From: Clostridia bacterium
GTDB taxonomy: Bacteria; Bacillota; Clostridia; Christensenellales; CAG-314
Length of the DNA stretch: 54,717 nucleotides
Assembly: GCA_017500855.1 (NCBI GenBank)
Contig: JAFVYC010000038.1
Location: forward strand, 1 to 54,717
Direction: 5' to 3'
Shown piece by piece: positions 36,411 to 46,133 of the stretch (within the stretch, counting starts at the first letter, position 1; every line of letters begins with the position of its first letter). The notes below the pieces were generated by a model. That model was not told the DNA's origin, made no database searches, and saw nothing but the letters and a program-made list of their open reading frames with translations. Made by a program: the position numbers and the translations under genes.

Positions 36411-37727
36411 TTGAACTACTACATTCATACCTATGGATGCCAAATGAACATACACGATTCCGAAAAAATTGCAGGAATTTTGGAAAAAATGGGCTACGTT
36501 TGTTGCGATGACGTCAAACTTGCCGACGTTGTTGTTTTCAACACTTGTTGCATCAGAGAAACTGCCGAACAAAAAATCTACGGTCACATTGGCTCTCTCA
36601 AAAAACTCAAAAAGGCAAAGCCAAATCTCATTGCCGTTGTGTGTGGATGCATGTCGCAACAAGAAGGAGTTCCACAGCAAATTCGCAAAAGTTATCCCTA
36701 CGTGGACGTTATTTTGGGAACGGCAAACCTTGGACTGCTTGAACAATCCATTTTGCAAGCGAAAAACAAAAAGAAGTTTGTCAACACGGAATTTTTGGGC
36801 TACACCGAAGAAGATTTCACGCAAAAACGCACAAGTTTCCCCAATGCTTGGGTAAACATCAACTACGGTTGCAACAACTTTTGTACCTACTGCATTGTTC
36901 CGTACGTTCGTGGCAGAGAACGTAGCCGTCAAATGTCCGACGTTGTTGCCGAAGTGCGCACTTTGGTAGAGCAAGGCTACAAGGAAATTACGTTGCTTGG
37001 TCAAAACGTCAATTCCTACGGCAAGGATTTACCAAATGGCGAAAACTTTGCAAAACTGCTGTTGGAAATTGCAAAAATCCCCGGCAAGTTCCGCGTGAGG
37101 TTCATGTCCTCCCACCCAAAAGACTTGTCCGACGAAGTTATTGATGCCGTTGCAAGTTGCCCAAACATTTGCAACAACATCCATTTGCCCGTTCAAAGTG
37201 GTAGCACAAACATTCTTGCCAAAATGAACAGGCGCTACACAAGGGAAAAATACCTTGAACAAATTACAAAAATTCGTGCAAAATTGCCGAACGTGGGCAT
37301 CACAACAGACATAATGGTGGGTTTTCCCGGCGAAACGGAACAAGACTTTTTGGACACACTCGACCTTGTTCAACAAGCCAAGTTCAGTTCAGCATTTTGC
37401 TTTGTGTATTCAAGGCGCAAGGGCACACCTGCCTACTCAATGGAAAATCAAGTGCCCTACGCTGTAAAAAAGAGCCGTATCGTGCAACTCAACGCTTGCC
37501 AAAACCAAGTGACAAAAGAAATTTCCAAGTCGATGGTTGGCAAAGTGTTCGAAGTGCTTGTGGAAGGTCAAAACACTTCCTACAAAGATTGCATGTGTGG
37601 ACGCACGGAAAGTGGACGTCTTGTCAACTTCAAGTGCGACCAAACCTACGTTGGCAAATTTGTTAACGTGCTTGTTGAAAGAGCAACTTCCGCCACATTG
37701 TGGGGCAAAGTTGTAGAGGAGGACTAA
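36411..37727 (+). CDS. miaB: tRNA-2-methylthio-N6-isopentenyladenosine synthase
   Basis: A 438-residue radical-SAM methylthiotransferase that completes ms2i6A37 in tRNA. It has an N-terminal UPF0004 domain with YGCQMN and conserved Cys residues, the radical SAM motif CNNFCTYC (CxxxCxxC) near residue 155, and a TRAM domain at the end. The start is TTG 36411, preceded by a strong GGGAGG; an ATG in this frame does not occur at the right place. The stop overlaps the mutS ATG. MiaA, which makes its substrate, is encoded at the other end of the same operon. Confidence 0.96.
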   Translation: MNYYIHTYGCQMNIHDSEKIAGILEKMGYVCCDDVKLADVVVFNTCCIRETAEQKIYGHIGSLKKLKKAKPNLIAVVCGCMSQQEGVPQQIRKSYPYVDVILGTANLGLLEQSILQAKNKKKFVNTEFLGYTEEDFTQKRTSFPNAWVNINYGCNNFCTYCIVPYVRGRERSRQMSDVVAEVRTLVEQGYKEITLLGQNVNSYGKDLPNGENFAKLLLEIAKIPGKFRVRFMSSHPKDLSDEVIDAVASCPNICNNIHLPVQSGSTNILAKMNRRYTREKYLEQITKIRAKLPNVGITTDIMVGFPGETEQDFLDTLDLVQQAKFSSAFCFVYSRRKGTPAYSMENQVPYAVKKSRIVQLNACQNQVTKEISKSMVGKVFEVLVEGQNTSYKDCMCGRTESGRLVNFKCDQTYVGKFVNVLVERATSATLWGKVVEED

Positions 37728-40321
37728 TGGCTGAACTTTCTCCAATGATGAAACAGTACTTGCAAACAAAAGAAAACTACAAGGATTGCATTTTGTTGTA
37801 CCGCCTTGGGGATTTCTACGAAATGTTTTTTGAGGATGCTCAAAAGGCAAGCCGTTTGCTAGATCTCACACTCACAGGCCGAAACTGTGGACTTGCTGAA
37901 CGTGCGCCAATGTGTGGCGTTCCTTATCACGCAGTAGACACCTACATTGCAAAACTTATTGCTGCGGGGGAACGTGTTGCCATTTGCGAGCAACTTTCCG
38001 AGCCAAACGGTAGGGAAATGGTCAAACGTGACGTGGTGCGTGTTATTTCCGCTGGCACAGTTGTGGACAGCGCTCTTGTTGCCGACAACAAATCCAACTA
38101 CATTGCATCAATTTCCTTCCAAAACAAGGTGGGCGTTGCCTTTTGCGATTTGTCCACAGGGGAATTTTGCACGTCGGAATTGGACGGCTTGACAGCCACA
38201 AAAGATTTGCAAGAGTTGCTTGTTTCCTACAAACCGTCGGAAATCATTGCCGACAACAACGCAAAGAATTTGTCGCAATCTCTCGACTGCGTAAAGGCAG
38301 GCTACGTGCCACAATTCAGACTATACGACGACTTCAACTACGACAAAAAGCGTGCCAAGGAAAACCTTTGCAATCACTTTGGAGTGTTGACTTTGGATGG
38401 CTTTGGCTTGGAAAACAAGCACGTTGCCGTTGCTTCCTGTGGTGCGCTTTTGCAGTACCTTTTGGAAACGCAAAAACGCAATTTGCCACATTTGCAAAGT
38501 ATTCGCTACGTAGACAAAGGCAAGTACATGTCTATTGACGTCAAAACACGTCGCAACCTTGAACTTACCGTTTCCTACAAAGAACAAAAGAAAACGGGTA
38601 GTTTGCTTTGGCTTTTGGACAAAACCAAAACCAGCATGGGCGCAAGAATGCTTGCCTCTTGGATTGACCGTCCGCTTCAATCGGCCGTGCAAATCAACGC
38701 TAGATTGGATGGTGTTGAAGAACTATTTCAGGCATACATTGTCAGAAATCAACTTGTCAAAACTCTTGGGGCAGTTCAAGACTTCGAACGCATTGCAGGT
38801 CGCATTGCCTACAACAACTTGACACCCAAAGATTGCATTTCATTGAAGTATTCTCTTATGCAATTGCCTGCAGTTGTCAAGGCGCTTGCCAGTGCAAAAA
38901 GCAAAATTTTGCAAAACATTTCGGCAAATATCAGCCTTTTGCCGGAAGTAGTGGATTTGTTGGAACGTTCTATTGAAGAAAACGCCGTTGTTGCCAACAA
39001 GGACACCGACTACATCAAGCACGGCTACAACAAGGAATTGGACGAACTGTTTGATTTGAGCCACAATGGTAGCAAAAAGATTGCTGAACTTGAAGAATTT
39101 GAACGCAACCGTTCAGGCATCAAAACGCTGAAACTTGGCTACAACAAAGTGTTTGGCTACTACTTTGAAATTTCCAACTCTTTCAAAAACCAAGCGCCGG
39201 ACTACTTCATTCGCAAACAAACTTTGACCAACGGCGAACGTTTTGTGACGCCGGAACTCAAGGAGTTGGAAGAAAAAATGCTTTCGGCTTTCGAAGGCAA
39301 AGCAAAACTTCAAAAGCAATTGTTCGACGACATTCGCTTGAAACTGCTTCCTTTCATTCCCGAACTGCAAAAAACTGCGCAAAGCGTTGCAGCGTTGGAC
39401 TGCCTGCTTTCCTTTGCGCAAGTTGCCGAAGCCAACGACTACACAAAGCCTCGTATGTTGGCAAAATCCAAGGAATTGAAAATTCTTGACGGCAGGCATC
39501 CAATTGTGGAAACCTACATCAAAAGGGACAATTTCATCACAAACGACTGCTTGCTAGATACTGACCAAAACAGAACAATGGTCATCACAGGCCCCAACAT
39601 GGCGGGTAAAAGCACCTACATGCGCCAAGTTGCGTTGATTGTGTTGATGGCGCACATTGGCTGTTTTGTGCCTGCAAAGAGCGCTGAAATCCCCATTGTA
39701 GACAAAATTTTCACTCGTGTTGGCGCAAGTGACGACCTTGCTTTCAACCAAAGCACCTTCATGGTGGAAATGGTGGAAGTTGCCTACATTTTGAACAACG
39801 CCACAAGCAAGAGTTTGATCATTTTGGACGAAGTTGGACGTGGCACGTCTACATTCGACGGACTTTCCATTGCTTGGGCAGTTATGGAATACGTGTCTGC
39901 TAACATCAAGGCAAAAACGCTGTTTGCCACTCACTACCACGAACTTACCGATTTAGAAGGCCGTGTGGAAGGTGTAAAAAACTACCGTGTCAACGTCAAG
40001 GAGTACAACAATTCCATCATTTTCTTGCACAAAATTGTGCGTGGTGGCACAAACAAGAGTTTTGGTATTGAAGTTGCATCCCTTGCAGGCGTTCCTGCCG
40101 ACGTTTGCACAAGGGCAAAGCAAATTGTCACTATGCTAGAAGCATCCAACGTCACGTTGAACATGGACGATTTGTCTAAACACGTAGAAACAAAACAAAA
40201 CAATCAAACGTTGCAAGAAGTGGCAAGCATTTTGAGAGATATCGACATCTACCGTGTTTCGCCAATAGAAGCATTCGACATTTTGAACAATCTTGTAAAC
40301 AAGGTAAAGAATAATGGGTAA
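37727..40321 (+). CDS. mutS: DNA mismatch repair protein MutS
   Basis: An 864-residue mismatch-recognition ATPase. The mismatch-binding motif GDFYEMF (Phe-x-Glu wedge) is near residue 28, followed by connector, lever/clamp domains, and an ATPase domain with Walker A GPNMAGKST (about 621-629) and DEVGRGTS. Its C-terminal segment (KVKNNG) is short. ATG 37727 is preceded by GAGGAGG within the miaB end and overlaps the miaB stop. It overlaps mutL by 8 nt, so translation is likely coupled. Confidence 0.97.
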   Translation: MAELSPMMKQYLQTKENYKDCILLYRLGDFYEMFFEDAQKASRLLDLTLTGRNCGLAERAPMCGVPYHAVDTYIAKLIAAGERVAICEQLSEPNGREMVKRDVVRVISAGTVVDSALVADNKSNYIASISFQNKVGVAFCDLSTGEFCTSELDGLTATKDLQELLVSYKPSEIIADNNAKNLSQSLDCVKAGYVPQFRLYDDFNYDKKRAKENLCNHFGVLTLDGFGLENKHVAVASCGALLQYLLETQKRNLPHLQSIRYVDKGKYMSIDVKTRRNLELTVSYKEQKKTGSLLWLLDKTKTSMGARMLASWIDRPLQSAVQINARLDGVEELFQAYIVRNQLVKTLGAVQDFERIAGRIAYNNLTPKDCISLKYSLMQLPAVVKALASAKSKILQNISANISLLPEVVDLLERSIEENAVVANKDTDYIKHGYNKELDELFDLSHNGSKKIAELEEFERNRSGIKTLKLGYNKVFGYYFEISNSFKNQAPDYFIRKQTLTNGERFVTPELKELEEKMLSAFEGKAKLQKQLFDDIRLKLLPFIPELQKTAQSVAALDCLLSFAQVAEANDYTKPRMLAKSKELKILDGRHPIVETYIKRDNFITNDCLLDTDQNRTMVITGPNMAGKSTYMRQVALIVLMAHIGCFVPAKSAEIPIVDKIFTRVGASDDLAFNQSTFMVEMVEVAYILNNATSKSLIILDEVGRGTSTFDGLSIAWAVMEYVSANIKAKTLFATHYHELTDLEGRVEGVKNYRVNVKEYNNSIIFLHKIVRGGTNKSFGIEVASLAGVPADVCTRAKQIVTMLEASNVTLNMDDLSKHVETKQNNQTLQEVASILRDIDIYRVSPIEAFDILNNLVNKVKNNG

Positions 40322-42269
40322 AATAAAGGTTCTAACACCAGACATATTCAACAAAATATCCGCAGGCGAAGTGGTGGAAAACCCTGCTGCCGTTGTGAAG
40401 GAACTTGTGGAAAACAGTATTGATGCAGGCGCAATGCGCATTGTTGTTGAAACTGTGGACGGAGGAATGAAGAGCATCACCGTGACGGATAACGGTTGTG
40501 GCATGGAAGCAGACGACATAGACGTGTGCTTTTTGAAACACGCAACAAGCAAAATACTGTCAGCCGAGGAAATCTTTGGCGTTACAACGCTTGGTTTCCG
40601 TGGCGAAGCGCTTGCAAGCATTGCAGCCGTTGCCGAAGTTAAACTTACAACTCGCCACGCAAGTAGCGACATGGCAATTTGCGCCGTTGCAAAGCAAGGC
40701 GTGGTTGTTTCCAAGCAGTTTGTTTCGGCAAACGTTGGCACAACCATCGAAGTGAAAGATTTGTTCTACAACACGCCTGCAAGAAAGAAGTTTTTGAAAT
40801 CCCCTGCACGTGAAGGCACGGAAATCACCAAGTATATGACCAAACTTGCGTTGGTAAACCCCTACTTGGAACTGACCTACATTGCCGACGGACAAACTGT
40901 TTTTCAAACAAAGGGCAAGGGCTTGGAAGAAACCATTTTCACAATCTACGGCCCCGACTGCCTTTCCAATTGCTTGCCCATCAACACGGAATTCAAAAAC
41001 GCAAGGTTGCGTGGCTACATTGGTAACCCAGAGTTTACCAAGGCAAATTCCACCTACCAAACAATTTCCGTCAACGGCAGGCCAATTGTAGACAAAAACA
41101 TTCAAGCAGCCATTTTGCAAGCCTACAGACCGTACTTGATGACACGCAGGTATCCTTTCTACGTTTTGGATTTGGACATCATCACGGAAGACGTGGACGT
41201 CAACGTGCATCCAAAAAAGACGGAAGTGCGCTTTGCTAACAACCAAAAAGTTTTCACAATTTTCTATGTTTCTGTCAAAGAAGCGTTGCAAAAGTATTCC
41301 CACCAACGTGCCGATGAAATAATGGGGCAACAAGGACAGCAAGTTGCCGACACCAAAGTGACGCACATTCAGGACAACTATCTTGCAAATTTCGATGCTT
41401 ACCAATCGGCTGTGAAGATGAATCCCGACCAAGCCAAGGACGTTATCGAAATTGAGTTGCTGACGGAAGCGGAAGAAAAACGTTTGCGTGAACTTGCTGT
41501 GAAAGAAGACATGCGAACGGGCAGATCGGTGCAAGCAATGTTGCAAAGGCTTTCGGCTGTTGACCAAAATTTGGAAGACGGCGGGCGTATGCAAGTAGAC
41601 ATCTATGCCGACGTAAGGCACGATCCCGAATTTGACGAAAACGACGAAGGAATGTTGCCGGAACCCTTGCCACCTGAACCGCCAAAGGACGAGTACGACG
41701 ACTTGTATGCCCAAACACGCATTTTGGGCGTGGCTTTCAACACGTATCTAATTTTGGAGTTGGAAGAAAAGATAATTTTAGTTGACCAACACGCAGCGCA
41801 CGAACGCATTTTGTACAACAAGTTCTTGGAAGGCAAGTTTGACACAATGCAACCGGTGCTAATTCCCTACACGTTCACCGTAAAACCGGAAGAAGCCGAT
41901 TTCATCATGGAAAACTTGAAGAACGTTTTGAAAGCAGGCGTGGAAATTCAGCCGTTTGGACTGAATTCTTTCCGTATTGTTGCCGTAAGCACACACTTTG
42001 TAGACACCAAAATGGAAAAGTTTGTTGACTACTTGTTGGAATCGGTAGATGAGTACAAGTTGGACAGCAAAAAACTGTTTGTAGAGAAACTTGCAAAGAA
42101 AGCATGCAAAGCAGCCATCAAGGCAGGACAAAAGTTGAACGAATTTGAAATAAAGTACATAATCAAGGAAATTCACGATGGCAAAATTGTGCAATGTCCT
42201 CACGGAAGGCCCGTGACTGTGGTTATGACAAAATCTCAAATTGAAAAGATGTTCAAAAGGATAGTGTGA
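40314..42269 (+). CDS. mutL: DNA mismatch repair protein MutL, endonuclease type
   Basis: A 651-residue GHKL ATPase: IAAGEVVE-like ISAGEVVENPAAVVKELVEN, DNGCGM and GFRGEALAS in the N-terminal domain, an acidic linker (about 340-480), and a C-terminal domain with metal-site motifs. The endonuclease motif reads DQHAAHERILYN; the family pattern DQHA(x)2E(x)4E expects Glu where Asn is found. The partner motifs ACKAAIKAG and CPHGRP are intact. Nicking activity is therefore plausible but not certain. It overlaps mutS upstream and miaA downstream (TGATG). Confidence 0.95.
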   Translation: MGKIKVLTPDIFNKISAGEVVENPAAVVKELVENSIDAGAMRIVVETVDGGMKSITVTDNGCGMEADDIDVCFLKHATSKILSAEEIFGVTTLGFRGEALASIAAVAEVKLTTRHASSDMAICAVAKQGVVVSKQFVSANVGTTIEVKDLFYNTPARKKFLKSPAREGTEITKYMTKLALVNPYLELTYIADGQTVFQTKGKGLEETIFTIYGPDCLSNCLPINTEFKNARLRGYIGNPEFTKANSTYQTISVNGRPIVDKNIQAAILQAYRPYLMTRRYPFYVLDLDIITEDVDVNVHPKKTEVRFANNQKVFTIFYVSVKEALQKYSHQRADEIMGQQGQQVADTKVTHIQDNYLANFDAYQSAVKMNPDQAKDVIEIELLTEAEEKRLRELAVKEDMRTGRSVQAMLQRLSAVDQNLEDGGRMQVDIYADVRHDPEFDENDEGMLPEPLPPEPPKDEYDDLYAQTRILGVAFNTYLILELEEKIILVDQHAAHERILYNKFLEGKFDTMQPVLIPYTFTVKPEEADFIMENLKNVLKAGVEIQPFGLNSFRIVAVSTHFVDTKMEKFVDYLLESVDEYKLDSKKLFVEKLAKKACKAAIKAGQKLNEFEIKYIIKEIHDGKIVQCPHGRPVTVVMTKSQIEKMFKRIV

Positions 42270-43174
42270 TGGCAAAGAGTTTTGTTGGAATAACCGGCAC
42301 AACGTCCGTTGGCAAAAGTGCCGTTGCAGTTGAACTTGCCAAGTTGTGTGGTGCCGAAATCATTTCCGCCGACAGCATGCAAGTGTACAAGCACATGGAC
42401 GTTGGCACGGCAAAAGTTACCGAAGTGGAAAAACAAGGTGTTGTTCACCACATGTTGGACGTTTTGTTGCCAAACCAGGACTATTCTTCATTTTTGTACC
42501 AACAACAAGCTTCGGAAATTATTGACAGGTTGGACGTTCCTCCAATTGTTGTTGGTGGAACGGGATTCTACTTTGACAGTTTGCTGTTCCCACCAGAATT
42601 TGAAAATGCCGACGAAAACTTGAGGCAAACTTTGAAGGAAAAACTTCAAAAAGAAGGCTTGCAAAGCTTGCAACAAATGTTGTTGAAAATGGACGAAGAA
42701 ACCTACCATCAAATTGACGTTTGCAACCCCGTGAGGGTTTTGCGTGCGTTGGAAATTGCATCCACAGGCAAGAGCAAAAGTGGTGGAACGCACAAGGAAC
42801 GAAAGCCTAGGTACGACGCCAAAATTTTTGTTTTGCAACGAAACAGGCAAGACTTGTACGAGCAAATAGACAAACGTGTTGACCAAATGATGCAAAACGG
42901 ACTGCTTGAAGAAGTTGAAAGGCTTGTGTCTATGTTTGGCTTTGTGGAAAATTCGGCATTTTCGGCAATTGGCTACAAGGAAATTATTGAGTTTTTGCAA
43001 GGAAAATGCACCTTGGAACAAGCCGTAGACAAGATAAAAATCAACACAAGGCACTATGCAAAACGGCAAATCAGCTACTTCAAAAGGCTTTGTGTTGCGG
43101 AATTTATCGACGTAGACGGCAAGACCCCGAAAGACATTGCACGCTACATTTTTGAGAAATATTTGCAAAAATAG
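42269..43174 (+). CDS. miaA: tRNA dimethylallyltransferase
   Basis: A 301-residue enzyme that adds the isopentenyl group to A37 of tRNAs reading UNN codons, the step before MiaB. P-loop GITGTTSVGKS at the start, SADSMQVY, VGGTGFY and the zinc-finger-free C-terminus are as expected. I chose ATG 42269 (overlapping the mutL stop) over GTG 42266. A 168-bp stretch of this gene (42599-42766, residues about 111-166) has a degraded inverted copy at 46623-46788. Confidence 0.96.
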   Translation: MAKSFVGITGTTSVGKSAVAVELAKLCGAEIISADSMQVYKHMDVGTAKVTEVEKQGVVHHMLDVLLPNQDYSSFLYQQQASEIIDRLDVPPIVVGGTGFYFDSLLFPPEFENADENLRQTLKEKLQKEGLQSLQQMLLKMDEETYHQIDVCNPVRVLRALEIASTGKSKSGGTHKERKPRYDAKIFVLQRNRQDLYEQIDKRVDQMMQNGLLEEVERLVSMFGFVENSAFSAIGYKEIIEFLQGKCTLEQAVDKIKINTRHYAKRQISYFKRLCVAEFIDVDGKTPKDIARYIFEKYLQK

Positions 43175-43208
43175 TGCGAACTATGCTAGAAAATTAAAAA
43201 ATATAAAG

Positions 43209-43227
43209 TATTATGTTAGACATAATA
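43209..43227 (+). promoter_or_regulatory. 19-bp palindrome family, copy 5 (most symmetric)
   Basis: TATTATGT-TAG-ACATAATA: here the arms extend to 8 bp, suggesting the full recognition sequence. It ends 25 nt before the ATG of the YnbB-type gene and 35 nt after miaA. Confidence 0.6.
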
Positions 43228-43252
43228 TAGTAAAATAAGGAAAATTTGTGTT

Positions 43253-44467
43253 ATGATTAGCCAAAGAGTGCAACAAGGATTGCAACAAAACAGCGAGATT
43301 TACCAAAAGTTGGACGCAATTTCGCTGTTCAATCAACAAAAAGTTTTGAATGCATTTGCCAAGAACTACGTGGCATTGCGACATTTTTCCGGAACAAGTG
43401 GCTACGGCTACGACGACGTTGGACGAAACACGTTGAACCAAGTTGTTGCCGACATTTTCGGTGCGGAAAGTTCCATTTCCAGCCCAACAATTGCAAGCGG
43501 AACGCACGCATTGACACTTGGTTTGTTTGGAATTTTGCGACCAAACGACAAGGTTTTGTGCGTTTGCGGACAGCCCTACGACACGCTTCACGACGTAATT
43601 TTTGGCGAAGGCAACGGCAGTTTGAAAGATTTTGGCGTGCAATTTGAAACAATTCTACTCAAAAACAACAGCTTCGATTTGCCACTTATCAAGCAAAAAT
43701 TGCAAGAAGAAAAGTACAAAATGGTGTACATTCAACGCTCTCGTGGCTACGAATGGCGCCCTGCGTTTTCCATTGCGCAAATAGAAGAAGTTTGCAAAAT
43801 CGCCAAAATTTCAAGCCCAAACAGCGTGATTTTTTGCGACAACTGCTACGGCGAATTTGTTGAAAAACAAGAGCCTACGGAAGTTGGCGTGGACGTTTGT
43901 GCAGGTTCTTTCATCAAAAATATTGGTGGCGGAATTGCGCCAACAGGTGGCTACGTTGTTGGCAAAAAACACCTTGTTGACCTTGTTGCGGGCAGGCTGA
44001 CTGCGCCTTCGGTTGGTGCGGAAATTGGTTCGTACACACCCGGCTACAGGCTGTTTTACCAAGGACTTTTTCTTGCGCCACACACAGTGAACCAAGCGTT
44101 GAAAACGGCTTTGTTGTTCAGCACGGTGCTAGGCAACATGGGCTACGAAGTTTTGCCAAAATGCGATGACGTGATTGGGGATATTGTTTGTTCGGTAAAA
44201 CTTGGCAGTGCCGAAAAGGTTGTGAAGTTTTGCCAAGCCGTGCAATCCGTTTCGCCAATTGACGGTTTTGTTTCGCCGGAACCTTGGAGCATGCCGGGCT
44301 ACAACGACCAAGTTATCATGGCTGCCGGCTGTTTTGTTCAAGGCTCGTCCATAGAACTTAGTTGCGACGGCCCAATTCGCCCACCGTACATTGTTTATTT
44401 GCAAGGCGGACTGACAATTGAACACGGTATTCTTGCCTTGGAAAAAGTGCTTGAAACTTTGGAATAA
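43253..44467 (+). CDS. ynbB: YnbB-type PLP enzyme (methionine gamma-lyase family, aluminium-resistance family)
   Basis: A 404-residue fold-type I PLP protein. HFSGTSGYGYDD, ASGTHA, the PLP-lysine region GSFIKNIGGGIAPTGGY and the C-terminal PYxxYLQGGLT are family marks. The true substrate of YnbB is not established; homologues are listed as cystathionine beta-lyase-like. In Bacillus it lies with miaA, hfq, hflX and glnR; here the neighbourhood is the same except that about 3 kb of repeats and a recombinase separate it from hflX. AAGGA precedes ATG 43253 by about 12 nt. Confidence 0.9.
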   Translation: MISQRVQQGLQQNSEIYQKLDAISLFNQQKVLNAFAKNYVALRHFSGTSGYGYDDVGRNTLNQVVADIFGAESSISSPTIASGTHALTLGLFGILRPNDKVLCVCGQPYDTLHDVIFGEGNGSLKDFGVQFETILLKNNSFDLPLIKQKLQEEKYKMVYIQRSRGYEWRPAFSIAQIEEVCKIAKISSPNSVIFCDNCYGEFVEKQEPTEVGVDVCAGSFIKNIGGGIAPTGGYVVGKKHLVDLVAGRLTAPSVGAEIGSYTPGYRLFYQGLFLAPHTVNQALKTALLFSTVLGNMGYEVLPKCDDVIGDIVCSVKLGSAEKVVKFCQAVQSVSPIDGFVSPEPWSMPGYNDQVIMAAGCFVQGSSIELSCDGPIRPPYIVYLQGGLTIEHGILALEKVLETLE

Positions 44468-44472
44468 ACCAC

Positions 44473-44502
44473 AAACTGCAAGGGGAACTTTGCAGTTTTT
44501 TT
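44473..44502 (+). terminator. Rho-independent terminator of the miaB-ynbB region
   Basis: AAACTGCAA (44473-44481) pairs with TTGCAGTTT (44490-44498), followed by a T-run to 44502. Confidence 0.9.
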
Positions 44503-44620
44503 GTTGTAAAAAGTTGAACAATTTGTACAAAATTGCAAGTTACACGTTTTGTAGAAGCGATTCTTTGTTGAACTAAGATAGCGCAAAATCACGGCGCACG
44601 GAATATCAATTTCAAAAGCA

Positions 44621-44723
44621 TTTTTGGCCAGTTGATTATTTTGAATATAATTCTTTGGTTCAGGTTTGTGTTCATTCAGTCGTTTACAAAGAAAAAACTT
44701 GAAGTCCAACGGCATAAGGTTTG
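44621..44723 (-). repeat. Inverted repeat X, copy 1 (gene remnant)
   Basis: About 100 bp, roughly 90% identical to the reverse complement of 45890-45992. On the minus strand it reads FLCKRLNEHKPEPKNYIQNN within a longer possible frame (44395-44805); the other copy reads LCKRLNEHKPEPINYIQNN and then stops. Agreement at protein level suggests that both derive from a real gene, which I do not recognise. Confidence 0.7.
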
Positions 44724-44786
44724 TGTTTTGCATAAACCATTGAGCCTGAAATGGCTTATAAAAACTATTTAGAAATCGCCGATTTT

Positions 44787-44854
44787 TGTTGGTCAAAACC
44801 AACATTTTTTGTTGGTTAAATCCAACATTTTTTGTTGGTCAAAACCAACATTTT
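44787..44854 (+). repeat. Three tandem 23-bp palindromes with T-tails
   Basis: Units at 44787, 44810 and 44833 repeat with an exact 23-bp period. Each is TGTTGGT-CAAA-ACCAACA plus T-run (the middle one has TGTTGG-TTAAAT-CCAACA). Each unit alone looks like a small terminator; three in a row are unusual and may instead be protein sites. It lies upstream of a YgjP-like gene fragment. Confidence 0.85.
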
Positions 44855-44872
44855 ATAATACTTGAAAAGGAA

Positions 44873-44995
44873 AAAAAACTTTTTGCAAAGACAACGTTTT
44901 TTTTTGTAAACAAAGATGCATTCGATTGCAAGGACGGGCGTTTGAAAGCGCTAAAATCCTACCTAAAACGCATTGGCGCAAACTTTTCAATGGTT
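44873..44995 (+). pseudogene. Fragment of the YgjP-like gene, copy A
   Basis: About 120 bp nearly identical to the middle of the YgjP-like gene at 51758-52465. It encodes VNKDAFDCKDGRLKALKSYL and following residues (positions 101-138 of that protein), then loses similarity. No start codon or domain is complete. Confidence 0.85.
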
Positions 44996-45145
44996 ATTGC
45001 GTATATGCGTCTAAATCAATTTCTATAAAATATAAAAACATAACGGGTTTTTTCTTTCTTTTTAATGATTGTTTTGATTATAAATTTTGTATTCGTTTGA
45101 TTGTATTTTATTAAAGTTGATGCTCTCAACATTATAATTAAACAA

Positions 45146-45180
45146 TTTGTTTATCGTATAATTGAATTGTGGGGTTCAAA
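45146..45180 (+). repeat. Direct repeat Y, copy 1
   Basis: TTTGTTTATC followed by ATTGAATTGTGGGGTTCAAA, repeated at 45650-45680 with a 5-nt deletion and one base change. Confidence 0.65.
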
Positions 45181-45518
45181 CATAAATATTGAAGTAATTT
45201 GACTTTACAACGAACTGTTTTGCGAAATCTATTTAGAAAAAAGAAAGATTATTAAAAGACGCTTTGCAACAATGCGCAAACCAACATATTTTTTCAAGAT
45301 TTTCCCAAGGTAGTGCAGTTGCAATTCTCGCTAAACGGCTATTTCAGCCAGTTTTGAAATGTGTTGCAACATTTGCACAAAACAATTCAGCACAACAACA
45401 CGTTGAATTTTGATATATTTTTCTCAACTGACATCTAACAACGTTTGTCCAAAAAAAAGCGATTTTTCATTGGTAATTTTCCTAACCCTAATATAGAATA
45501 ATCGGCGAACTGCGATGT

Positions 45519-45743
45519 TCAAACCACACCGAAAGCACAAAATGTCCATTTCAAACCCCTGAAATTTTGGGATGGGGTAATTTGTTTTATATTACAAAGC
45601 GTTATACCATATTTGTTTGCAAAAAAAGAAACTTTGTTCGGTATGGAATTTTGTTTATCAATTGAATTGTGGGATTCAAAGAAATATCGGCGATATAAAT
45701 AGTTGTTATAAACGCTTTGAGTGAAGTAGATGTTATTTCTCAT
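45519..45743 (-). pseudogene. Truncated inverted copy of the recombinase start
   Basis: A minus-strand frame of 74 codons whose first residues MRNNIYFTQS match MRKNTYFTQR of the recombinase at 47588, with the same GGGGAATGCC leader. After about 12 codons the similarity ends and the rest is unrelated, low-complexity sequence. It has no recombinase domain. It may still be translated, because the promoter and ribosome site are copied too. Direct repeat Y copy 2 (45650-45680) lies inside it. Confidence 0.7.
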
Positions 45744-45888
45744 GGCATTCCCCTTTGAAAAAGTGTTTGGTGGTTATTGATTAAAACACCGTAATATGTA
45801 TAACCGTTTTTGCGCCAGTCAATTATCAAAATATAAAACAATGTAGAAGTTTGATAATCCGAACTTAGTTTAGTAAAGCATTGTCCAA
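45715..45888 (-). repeat. Inverted repeat B, left copy (recombinase promoter and start)
   Basis: The reverse complement matches 47415-47616 over its whole length with one 29-nt gap, including a perfect 28-bp block (45839-45866 with 47465-47492), the promoter-like part, the ribosome site and the first codons. Confidence 0.9.
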
Positions 45889-45889
45889 A

Positions 45890-45992
45890 AAACCTTATGC
45901 CGTTGGATGTTCAAGTTTATTCTTTGTAAACGACTGAATGAACACAAACCTGAACCAATAAATTATATTCAAAATAATTAACTGACCAAAAT
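45890..45992 (+). repeat. Inverted repeat X, copy 2
   Basis: Reverse-complement match to 44621-44723. It abuts inverted repeat B directly, so the two repeats form a composite unit of about 280 bp. Confidence 0.7.
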
Positions 45993-46089
45993 AGACTTTA
46001 TGCGAGAATAACAATTTCTACAAACGCAAACGTATGGAAAAAAACTTTGATTTTTCGTTTCCAAACTGAATTAACTGAATTATCAAAAT

Positions 46090-46133
46090 GTGGCAACGCC
46101 GTGCTGCCGTAAAAAGTACACAGCGTGGTTTTC
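46090..46133 (-). repeat. REP-like GC-rich repeat, copy 1
   Basis: The 44-bp reverse complement matches the tandem units at 51574-51705 (core GCACGGCGTTGCCAC) with few changes. It is much richer in GC than its surroundings. Confidence 0.8.

Noticed and set aside
44395..44805. A 136-codon minus-strand frame after ynbB
   Set aside because: Its 3' part runs into the ynbB terminator and coding strand. Only the repeat X segment looks protein-like, so I listed that as a remnant instead of a gene.
44787..44854. CRISPR array
   Set aside because: Three 23-bp units directly abut with no unique spacers, and no cas genes are present.
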